NCBI GenBank assembly: GCA_029931905.1
Contig: JAOZRH010000053.1
Coordinates: 1-11,833 of the forward strand
Direction of reading: 5' to 3'
DNA from: Fidelibacterota bacterium
Lineage (GTDB): Bacteria > Fidelibacterota > Fidelibacteria > Fidelibacterales > Fidelibacteraceae
DNA: 11,833 bases
In this document: positions 1 through 4,919 of the stretch, one piece after another
Layout: each line of letters starts with the position of its first letter
Numbering within the stretch: position 1 is the first letter of the stretch
Position numbers and translations under genes: made by a program
The notes under the pieces: generated by a model
What the model was told of the DNA's origin: nothing
The model's input: only the letters and a program-made list of their open reading frames with translations
Database searches by the model: none

Positions 1-201
1 TATAAACATGTTTGGAAAAATATATTTTTAATGCCATTAACACCTCATGAATTTAATTCTTTTGAAACTTTTCAAGAGTTTCTAGAAATATATCATTATA
101 ACTGTCGAAAAACTGTTGAGATTTGTACGCGTTTAAAAGTTCGATATTCACCAAGATTACATCTAGAAATTTTTAGGGATGACAGAAATGAGAGAATTTG
201 A
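1..201 (+). CDS. Unknown protein, 3' end only (5' truncated)
   Basis: An open frame enters from the left edge and ends at TGA 199-201, giving 66 residues of a C-terminal end. It is rich in aromatic, His, Lys and Arg residues, ends in a charged stretch (IFRDDRNERI), and has no signal or membrane segment. I do not recognise it. It overlaps the start of the next gene by 14-23 bases, the tight packing seen elsewhere in the window, and that overlap is the main support for it being real. Coding status is likely but not certain because the start lies outside the window. Confidence 0.5.
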   Translation, partial: YKHVWKNIFLMPLTPHEFNSFETFQEFLEIYHYNCRKTVEICTRLKVRYSPRLHLEIFRDDRNERI

Positions 202-463
202 AAAATACGAAGGAACTATTCGGAAATTTAAGGTTTGTGGTCAAAAACAATATGTGTATTTCTTAAGAGTTGGTGATATCATATTAGGAAGAACAAAACT
301 AGTTATTGATCATAAAAAAAACGAAATCAAACGATTTGAGACTTCTGCTCTTCAAAGAACAAAAATATCAAAACATCATTTGCAAAAAACAACATATTTT
401 GAAATTGTTGACTTTCACGAAAAAGATTTTTACACTCAAAGGAGAAAAATAGAATCAATATGA
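188..463 (+). CDS. Small unknown protein
   Basis: This 91-residue protein begins MREFEKYEG. I prefer the ATG at 188 to the ATG at 179. AGGG at 175-178 lies about 9 bases before 188 but touches 179, so it can only serve 188; starting at 179 would add three residues. The N-terminal half, with alternating hydrophobic residues around VYFLRVGDIILGR, looks like a small beta-rich fold. The rest is basic and polar. No catalytic motif, signal peptide or membrane segment is visible, and I do not recognise the family. The stop overlaps the next start by 4 bases (ATGA at 460-463), so the two genes are probably translationally coupled. Confidence 0.7.
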   Translation: MREFEKYEGTIRKFKVCGQKQYVYFLRVGDIILGRTKLVIDHKKNEIKRFETSALQRTKISKHHLQKTTYFEIVDFHEKDFYTQRRKIESI

Positions 464-675
464 ATCAACAAGAAAAATTTTGGAATCTTATCAAAAATTA
501 CGAAACTCATTTCACGTCCTGGAGATATGGTCAAATATTATTTAATGCTCTTTTTGATGTAAATCCAGAATTGGCTAATGAAATTCGAGCTAGTGATTTA
601 GATCCATTTTTCGAAACCGAAAGAAATTCAAAAAAAATTACGAAATTTATTGAATTTGTTACTAAGCGTCTTTAG
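460..675 (+). CDS. Small conserved-looking phage-type protein (RYGQ...NPELANEIR)
   Basis: This 71-residue protein begins MNQQEKFWNLIK. The central segment (residues 22-48) reads WRYGQILFNALFDVNPELANEIR followed by DLDPF. It resembles a short family of unknown function I associate with phages and bacteria, whose core pattern is WRxGQxLxNAL...PELAxxIRxTxxDPF. That is a recalled resemblance, not a search result. The protein looks all-helical and cytoplasmic. Its start sits in the ATGA overlap with the preceding gene. A hairpin terminator begins 8 bases after the TAG stop, making this the last gene of its transcription unit. Function unknown. Confidence 0.75.
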   Translation: MNQQEKFWNLIKNYETHFTSWRYGQILFNALFDVNPELANEIRASDLDPFFETERNSKKITKFIEFVTKRL

Positions 676-683
676 ATTTTTTT

Positions 684-709
684 AGTGGGATTTCTATGGT
701 CCCACTTTT
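684..709 (+). terminator. Rho-independent terminator
   Basis: A perfect 7-bp stem (AGTGGGA 684-690 with TCCCACT 700-706) has a 9-base loop and is followed by T residues 706-709. It lies just after the stop at 675 and ends the first small-gene unit, separating it from the tRNA. Confidence 0.75.
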
Positions 710-747
710 AATTTTCTCACATTTTATAAAGAAATATTGGCTCAAAG

Positions 748-821
748 GTGCCCGTAGCTCAGTTGGTTAGAGCTTCCGCCTTTTAAGCGGAAGGTCGAAG
801 GTTCGAATCCTTCCGGGCACA
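748..821 (+). tRNA. tRNA-Lys (anticodon UUU)
   Basis: The full cloverleaf can be drawn. The acceptor stem pairs GTGCCCG 748-754 with CGGGCAC 814-820 and the discriminator is A821. The D stem is GCTC/GAGC (757-760, 770-773). The anticodon stem is TCCGC/GCGGA around loop CTTTTAA (780-786), with anticodon TTT at 782-784. The variable loop is AGGTC, and the T arm GAAGG-TTCGAAT-CCTTC spans 797-813. CCA is not encoded, so it must be added by a nucleotidyltransferase. All stems pair perfectly, so the tRNA should be functional. It decodes AAA and AAG lysine codons, and AAA is very common in these AT-rich genes, so supplementing host lysine decoding is the likely role. It sits alone between a terminator and a protein gene. 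Confidence 0.97.
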
Positions 822-844
822 AAATCTTTTTTCAGGAGAAAAAA

Positions 845-1192
845 ATGAATCTCTGTAAAACTAAGCATTGTAGTAGAAATGCAGTTCCTGAGGGATTCGG
901 TTATTGTAATGTTTGTTTTACCAGAATAATGGAAGTTAGAAAAATTAAAGCTCTCGAAAGAATTGCAAATGCTTTGGAGAAAAATGATTTTTCAAGTCCA
1001 ACAAATTTAACTTCTGGAGAATTTACACCAACAATAATCAAGAAAAATAAAATAAAATCAGAAGAAACTCCTGATGATTTTATTCCAAATATTGATATTA
1101 GTAATGTTAAAACCTCAGGTGTTAAAATTGAAACAAAAAAAGATAAAAAAAATATTCAAAAGATAAAAGAAAGATTATCTAAAATTTTATAG
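845..1192 (+). CDS. Small four-cysteine (zinc-finger-like) protein upstream of actin-like ATPase
   Basis: This 115-residue protein begins MNLCKTKHC, with SD AGGAG at 834-838. Residues 4, 9, 21 and 24 are cysteines spaced C-x4-C-x11-C-x2-C, consistent with one structural zinc site. A helical stretch follows (about 27-47, RIMEVRKIKALERIANALEK), then a polar, probably disordered linker (48-98). The C-terminal helix (about 99-115) is short, basic and amphipathic, with hydrophobic residues at i, i+3, i+4 and i+7 spacing. The TAG stop is embedded in the SD of the actin-like gene, which argues for co-translation. The layout of folded N-terminal domain, linker and C-terminal helix is also that of adaptor proteins that bind actin-like filaments by a C-terminal helix. 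A ParR-like partner role is therefore possible, but it rests on context only. Family not recognised. Confidence 0.8.
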   Translation: MNLCKTKHCSRNAVPEGFGYCNVCFTRIMEVRKIKALERIANALEKNDFSSPTNLTSGEFTPTIIKKNKIKSEETPDDFIPNIDISNVKTSGVKIETKKDKKNIQKIKERLSKIL

Positions 1193-1196
1193 GAGG
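1191..1196 (+). promoter_or_regulatory. Strong ribosome binding site of the actin-like gene
   Basis: A full AGGAGG lies 5 bases before the ATG at 1202 and overlaps the TAG stop (1190-1192) of the preceding gene. It fixes the start at 1202 rather than the too-close ATG at 1197 and implies translational coupling. Confidence 0.8.
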
Positions 1197-1201
1197 ATGT
1201 T

Positions 1202-2305
1202 ATGGGTTTTTTTGTTGAAGAGGTACCCAAACCAGATAAAATTGAACATAGTTCAGATATAGAAACAAATATTGATAATATTCCTGAAAAACCAACCACA
1301 GATAACTTAAATAAAAACAAAGGTTTAGATGTTGGAACAATGAATCTTGTCTCATCATCTTTAGAAAATAATAACGATATTAATATTAAAAATATTAGGA
1401 ACGTTTTTATCGAAATTGACAAAGACAGTATATCTAATATGGATTTGAGTCAAATTAATAATGTTGAAATTGATGATGTTGTATATATTATAGGTGATGA
1501 TGCATATAGATTTGCAAATATGTTTAACATTCCTGTAAGTAGACCAATGTCAAAAGGAATGATCTCAACCGAGAATATTGATAGTGCTGACATTCTCGCT
1601 GTTATGGTTAGAGAATTAATAGGTCAAAATGAAGATTTACAAAATAAACCAAAATGTGTTTATAGTATACCGGCAAATCCTATTGATGGTGAAATGAATG
1701 TAATATATCATCAAAACGTATTTGCTAGAATAATTAATAGTTTAGGTTACGAAGCAGTACCACTGAATGAAGCCACAGCTATTATTTTAAGTGAATGTAG
1801 CAACACAAATTTTTCAGGTATTGGTATTAGTTTTGGTGCTGGAATGACCAATGTAGCATTGGTCTATAAATCAATTCCAGTGATAACGTTTTCAATAGCA
1901 AGAGGAGGTGATTGGATTGACTTAAATACCGCCAATAGTTTGGGAATGATCCCAAACAAGATCAACGCCGTTAAAGAGAAAAAAGATTTCTCATTAACTA
2001 ATTTTCCAACTGGAAAGAAAAAAGAAAGGAGAATTAAAGAAGGTTTAATTTATTATTATAATAATCTAATAAATTATACTTTAAAAAATATCTTAACAGA
2101 ATTAGAAAAAAGTGAGGCTGAACTTCCAGAAGAATTACCATTAGTAATTTCTGGAGGTACAAGTTTAGCCAACGGATTTATCGATTTGGTAAAAGAACAA
2201 ATTAATCAAATTGATGAATTCCCATTTGATATTTTAGAAATTAGAACGGCGGAGAATCAGTTAACCGCCGTTGCACAAGGATGCCTTGTGCAAGCTTTAA
2301 AATAA
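1202..2305 (+). CDS. Actin-like ATPase (ParM/StbA/MreB superfamily)
   Basis: This 367-residue protein shows the actin-fold ATP-binding motifs in order. Phosphate-1 is GLDVGTMNLV (41-50), connect-1 is EATAIILSE (about 190-198), phosphate-2 is GIGISFGAGMTNVALV (206-221), the adenosine motif is PLVISGGTSLANGF (313-326), and connect-2 is LTAVAQGCLVQAL (about 354-366). RGGDWID (234-240) matches the GGD loop after phosphate-2 in MreB/StbA proteins. An extra polar N-terminal segment of about 40 residues, rich in Asn, Asp and Lys, precedes the fold. Proteins of this class polymerise on ATP binding and move or position DNA, organelles or cell-wall machinery. In phages and plasmids they usually segregate or position genomes. 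The upstream four-cysteine protein may be its adaptor. The gene is followed 10 bases later by the first PEP-CTERM gene, and its last 60 bases hold two perfect inverted repeats. Filament type and cargo cannot be told from sequence. Confidence 0.9.
   Translation: MGFFVEEVPKPDKIEHSSDIETNIDNIPEKPTTDNLNKNKGLDVGTMNLVSSSLENNNDINIKNIRNVFIEIDKDSISNMDLSQINNVEIDDVVYIIGDDAYRFANMFNIPVSRPMSKGMISTENIDSADILAVMVRELIGQNEDLQNKPKCVYSIPANPIDGEMNVIYHQNVFARIINSLGYEAVPLNEATAIILSECSNTNFSGIGISFGAGMTNVALVYKSIPVITFSIARGGDWIDLNTANSLGMIPNKINAVKEKKDFSLTNFPTGKKKERRIKEGLIYYYNNLINYTLKNILTELEKSEAELPEELPLVISGGTSLANGFIDLVKEQINQIDEFPFDILEIRTAENQLTAVAQGCLVQALK
2245..2272 (+). repeat. GC-rich inverted repeat at the 3' end of the actin-like gene
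   Basis: A perfect 8-bp stem pairs AACGGCGG (2245-2252) with CCGCCGTT (2265-2272) across a 12-base loop. It is strikingly GC-rich for this AT-rich region. It lies within the last 21 codons of the actin-like gene and shares two bases with the next hairpin. Confidence 0.6.
2271..2293 (+). repeat. Perfect 10-bp tight hairpin just before the actin-like stop codon
   Basis: TTGCACAAGG (2271-2280) pairs perfectly with CCTTGTGCAA (2284-2293) around the 3-base loop ATG. It ends 10 bases before the TAA stop and 23 bases before the next start. No long T run follows, so it is a poor intrinsic terminator. An mRNA processing or stability element, or a protein-binding site, is more likely. Confidence 0.6.
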
Positions 2306-2315
2306 GGAGAAAATA

Positions 2316-2915
2316 ATGTTTAAGAAGATTTTGGTAATGGTTTCAATTTTAGTATTCATTTCAACAACTTCAGTTTTCGCTGAAGTGATTGATTTCGAAG
2401 ACGTTATTTCAGAACCAGGTGGTAAAATAGTAGATCCTTATAAAGGATTTAATTGGAGTAACGACAAAGATCTCTATGTCTTAGATGGAAGCAGTTATAA
2501 TGGTTCTGGATACCATACATTGGATCCAGATGGAATTGTAGCTTTCAATGGTTATGGATACGATCCTGTGGTTATCAATAGAGCTGATGGAAGTCTGTTT
2601 GATTTCATAGGAGCAGATTTTACTGGAGCCTGGAATAGTGCAGACATCCATGTTGAAGGTTGGGTTGGTAATACCTTGATAGATTCTGTTATCATGGGAA
2701 TAGATATTAATTTTGTAACAAATATTGTTGCCAACTTTTCAAATATTGAATTTCTAAAGATATATAGTGTTGGTTCAGATGATCAATGGTGTATTGATAA
2801 TTTTGAATATGAAACAGGAAATACAGCACCGGTGCCGGAACCAGCTACAATGATTCTGTTCGGTATTGGTATAACAGGTTTGATTGGTATACACTTCAAA
2901 AGGAAAAATTCATGA
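2316..2915 (+). CDS. PEP-CTERM sorted secreted protein, tandem paralog 1
   Basis: This 199-residue protein has SD AGGAGA 6 bases before the ATG. Residues 1-22 form a Sec signal peptide: a lysine-containing start, a hydrophobic core, and likely cleavage after VFA. The mature domain (about 23-170) looks beta-rich and aromatic, with landmarks IDFEDV, YKGFNW, SGYHTLDPDG, FDFIGADFTGAW and WCIDNFEYE. The C-terminus is a textbook PEP-CTERM signal: VPEPAT (173-178), a short hydrophobic segment (179-193) and the basic tail HFKRKNS. In bacteria this signal is recognised and cut by an exosortase at the inner membrane, delivering the protein to the outer surface or exopolysaccharide matrix. No exosortase is visible here, so the host would have to supply it. 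It overlaps the next paralog by 4 bases (ATGA). The role of the mature domain is unknown. Confidence 0.9.
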   Translation: MFKKILVMVSILVFISTTSVFAEVIDFEDVISEPGGKIVDPYKGFNWSNDKDLYVLDGSSYNGSGYHTLDPDGIVAFNGYGYDPVVINRADGSLFDFIGADFTGAWNSADIHVEGWVGNTLIDSVIMGIDINFVTNIVANFSNIEFLKIYSVGSDDQWCIDNFEYETGNTAPVPEPATMILFGIGITGLIGIHFKRKNS

Positions 2916-3493
2916 AAAAAATATTTCTATTCTCAATGGTGTTCATGTTTCTTTCAATTTCGAGTGTAGTTTTTGCTACACTCATAGATTTCGAAGATGC
3001 AACTAATTCTCATTTTACAATTCTTGAAGAATATGCGGGGTTCACTTGGGATGGTGAAGTTACTGTTGGTGTAATTGATGCTAAATATATACCCATTATG
3101 AAACAGTTAGATTCTGACGGGTATATTGCTATCTCTGGAATTAAATCTCCAGTTCAAATAGAAAGAGATGCAAATGAACTCTTTGATTTAATGTCAATAG
3201 ATTTTATATCTATTAATGATAATTCCAATTTTGAAGTAATAGGATTGAAAAATAATTCAATAATCGACTCAATTCAATTTACAGTGGGAAAGATTGTTGA
3301 AAATATTGATTTCAATTTTATAGGAATTGATACAATTCAAATTTATAGTGATAGCTGTGCGTGGGCAATGGATAACTTCGAATATAACCCATCAGCACCA
3401 GTACCGGAACCAGCTACTATTTGTCTATTCGGAATCGGATTGATTGGTTTAGCATCAACTGTTCGAAAAAAATACACTGGAGGTCAAAATTGA
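2912..3493 (+). CDS. PEP-CTERM sorted secreted protein, tandem paralog 2
   Basis: This 193-residue protein starts at an ATG inside the ATGA overlap with paralog 1; AAAGGA lies about 8 bases upstream. Residues 1-22 form a signal peptide (likely cleavage after VFA). The mature domain repeats the landmarks of paralog 1 in order: LIDFEDA, YAGFTW, LDSDG, FDLMSIDF and WAMDNFEYN. It lacks the SGYxTL and TxAW elements, so it is the more diverged of the first two. PVPEPAT (163-169), a hydrophobic segment (170-182) and a basic end (VRKKYTGGQN) make a standard PEP-CTERM signal. The DNA around the anchor, including the 14-mer CCGGAACCAGCTAC, is identical to paralog 1, pointing to tandem duplication. A short perfect hairpin lies in the signal-peptide codons. 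Molecular role unknown. Confidence 0.9.
   Translation: MKKIFLFSMVFMFLSISSVVFATLIDFEDATNSHFTILEEYAGFTWDGEVTVGVIDAKYIPIMKQLDSDGYIAISGIKSPVQIERDANELFDLMSIDFISINDNSNFEVIGLKNNSIIDSIQFTVGKIVENIDFNFIGIDTIQIYSDSCAWAMDNFEYNPSAPVPEPATICLFGIGLIGLASTVRKKYTGGQN
2962..2983 (+). repeat. Perfect 8-bp hairpin in the signal-peptide codons of paralog 2
   Basis: GAGTGTAG (2962-2969) pairs with CTACACTC (2976-2983) around the loop TTTTTG. It covers the codons at the signal-peptide cleavage region. It may be chance or may slow translation there; the sequence does not decide. Confidence 0.4.
3479..3483 (+). promoter_or_regulatory. Ribosome binding site fixing a TTG start
   Basis: GGAGG lies 6 bases before a TTG at 3490-3492 that overlaps the TGA stop (3491-3493) of paralog 2. 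An ATG at 3421 in the same frame lies inside paralog 2, has no SD, and would put a hydrophilic extension before the signal peptide. The TTG instead gives a perfect signal peptide, so it is the start. Confidence 0.85.
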
Positions 3494-4068
3494 AATACAA
3501 ATTCTTTACAATAATTCTAATACTCAGTTTCACAATATCAACAAACGCAATTGGTGCAATAATCACATTTGATCCACCAATTGTACCCACAACAAATCCA
3601 ATTATTGATTATCATGAATTCAATTGGAATTCTGGTAATGGAAAAATTGGATTCACACGGGATAACGTAAATCCATCTGGATATAATACGTTGGATCCAG
3701 ATGGAAACGTTGCATATAATTTAAATGCAGAAAAACCATCTCAAATGGTTTTTCTACAAGGAACGTTTAATCTTAACTCTGTAGATTTCACATCAGCATG
3801 GGATGCCCAAGTTCTTTATCTAAAAGGTTTCTCAAATAAAGAAGAAAAATATTCCATTAAAGAATCCATATCAAAATATGCTGTTCGACATTTAGATTTA
3901 AATTGGCAAGATATTGATACCCTTTGGATATCATCTTCATCGTGGTCTCAATGGGCTATGGATAATATTGATTATGAACCATGTTCAACAGTTCCAGTAC
4001 CAACATCAATTCTATTATTAGGATGTGGTTTAACTGGGCTATTTGGATATAAAAAATTCAAAAAATAA
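3490..4068 (+). CDS. Secreted tandem paralog 3 with variant VPVPTS sorting signal
   Basis: Starting from the TTG at 3490, this protein has 192 residues. Residues 1-23 form a signal peptide (KYKFFTIILILSF core, cleavage near NAIGA). The mature domain shares YHEFNW, SGYNTLDPDG, NVAYN, FNLNSVDFTSAW and WAMDNIDYE with paralog 1, including a 16-base DNA identity (TTGGATCCAGATGGAA) around the LDPDG codons. It carries an extra lysine-rich loop (about 115-131) that the others lack. The C-terminus has the same architecture, VPVPTS (168-173), a hydrophobic segment (174-186) and YKKFKK, but the Pro-Glu-Pro core is replaced by Pro-Val-Pro. It may be a variant exosortase substrate, since VPxP-type variants are known among sorting signals, or a decayed signal leaving a simple membrane tail. 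A strong terminator follows 15 bases after the stop. Confidence 0.87.
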   Translation: MKYKFFTIILILSFTISTNAIGAIITFDPPIVPTTNPIIDYHEFNWNSGNGKIGFTRDNVNPSGYNTLDPDGNVAYNLNAEKPSQMVFLQGTFNLNSVDFTSAWDAQVLYLKGFSNKEEKYSIKESISKYAVRHLDLNWQDIDTLWISSSSWSQWAMDNIDYEPCSTVPVPTSILLLGCGLTGLFGYKKFKK

Positions 4069-4082
4069 TCGTCAATTATATC

Positions 4083-4115
4083 AAAGTTCTACCTGTATTT
4101 AACAGGTAGAACTTT
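4083..4115 (+). terminator. Strong hairpin terminator closing the PEP-CTERM unit
   Basis: A perfect 14-bp stem (4083-4096 with 4102-4115) with a 5-base ATTTA loop, followed by TTTCTATTTT. It begins 15 bases after the TAA of paralog 3. The arms start and end in A and T runs, so it could also work on the opposite strand, though no gene there needs it. Confidence 0.88.
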
Positions 4116-4189
4116 CTATTTTAGAAAAAAATTCACTTATTGATATTATCTAAGGTTGATTCAAAAAAATCATATAGTCGGAGGAAAAA

Positions 4190-4600
4190 ATGAAATCTCT
4201 GAGAAGTTTTGGTATAATTCTATTACTTTTAATTTGTAATGTTGTTTTTGCAGATACAGATAATGTTCCAAATACTCCAAAAAATATATTTTTTGCTGAT
4301 CATTATTTTGATAAAATAATATTTTCATGGAAAGAAAATCCACCAGAGGAAAAAGTAACAAAATATAGGGTTTATTACAGACGTTATGATGCTTTAAAAG
4401 ATTATGATTGGAAAATTTGTTACGAAGGATCAGATTGTAGTAAAGAAACTGGTAGATGTCAAGGTGAATGTAATGATTTAGATTATCATTACATTTATGA
4501 ATTTCAATGTAGAGCTGTAAATGAAGTTGGAGAAGGTCCACCTTCAACAACCATTGTAGGCTCTCCGTCAGATGACAAAAATAGTGGAACCATCAGATGA
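4190..4600 (+). CDS. Secreted single fibronectin type III domain protein
   Basis: This 136-residue protein has SD GGAGG 5 bases before the ATG. Residues 1-21 form a Sec signal peptide (hydrophobic IILLLLI core, cleavage after VFA). Residues about 26-124 fit one fibronectin type III domain: a leading VPNTPKNI strand, the core Trp in IFSWKEN (47), the tyrosine strand KYRVYYRRYD (58-67), and the closing YEFQCRAVNEVGEGPPS (103-119). Five cysteines remain in the mature chain (77, 83, 90, 94, 107), four of them in a loop not typical of this fold, suggesting disulfides in an oxidising compartment. There is no membrane anchor or PEP-CTERM signal. It is probably a periplasmic or secreted binding module; the ligand is unknown. 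It begins a new unit after the terminator and overlaps the next gene by 29 bases. Confidence 0.85.
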   Translation: MKSLRSFGIILLLLICNVVFADTDNVPNTPKNIFFADHYFDKIIFSWKENPPEEKVTKYRVYYRRYDALKDYDWKICYEGSDCSKETGRCQGECNDLDYHYIYEFQCRAVNEVGEGPPSTTIVGSPSDDKNSGTIR

Positions 4601-4919
4601 ACTAAAAAAACACCAAAAAAACGCTTGGAATAGTTGGGTGAATTTTATTAGAAAAAGTCCAAAACTTATTGAAAATAATAGTTTTAATAGCATTTCAATC
4701 AATCCATGTAGTTTAAAAAATGAAATATCATCAATAGATGAAGCTATTTTGAGTTTAATCAAACTCAAATTATTTGAAATGAATATTTTCTTAGAAACAA
4801 TAATATCAATAACAGAAAATAAAGAAATTCTGAACTTTTCAGAATTAGCGTTAACAAGAGTCAAGCGTAGAGGAAAAGAGATAGACTTAATAATAAAAAA
4901 ACTAAAAAATGAGAAATAA
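4572..4919 (+). CDS. Unknown helical charged protein
   Basis: This 115-residue protein starts at the first ATG after an in-frame stop at 4557-4559 and overlaps the fibronectin-domain gene by 29 bases. No clear SD is seen. A GTG at 4584 is an alternative start. The sequence is rich in Lys, Glu, Ile and Leu and reads as mostly helical, with a hydrophobic-patterned central segment (about 55-82) and a basic C-terminus (RVKRRGKEIDLIIKKLKNEK region). No signal peptide, membrane segment or catalytic motif is recognised. It overlaps the methyltransferase start by 11 bases, so it is likely co-translated with both neighbours. Function unknown. Confidence 0.65.
   Translation: MTKIVEPSDELKKHQKNAWNSWVNFIRKSPKLIENNSFNSISINPCSLKNEISSIDEAILSLIKLKLFEMNIFLETIISITENKEILNFSELALTRVKRRGKEIDLIIKKLKNEK

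Noticed and set aside
725..730. TATAAA as a -10 box for the tRNA
   Set aside because: No -35-like sequence lies at a suitable distance, and such A/T words are frequent by chance here. Phage polymerase promoters may also not follow this pattern.
748..821. tRNA as a prophage attachment site
   Set aside because: No integrase and no duplicated tRNA 3' end appear in the window, and the neighbours on both sides look like the same viral-style genome.
3421..3489. ATG at 3421 as the start of the third exported paralog
   Set aside because: It lies inside paralog 2, has no SD, and puts 23 hydrophilic residues before an evident signal peptide. The TTG at 3490 has GGAGG at proper spacing.
4140..4178. 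Promoter with TTGATA and TATAGT before the fibronectin-domain gene
   Set aside because: The spacer would be 27 bases, far from 17, and the implied transcript start would fall at or past the ribosome binding site.
4558..4602. Frameshift joining the fibronectin-domain protein to the next frame
   Set aside because: The fibronectin domain is complete before the stop, the next frame has its own ATG, and no slippery sequence is evident. Overlapping ends are common in this window.
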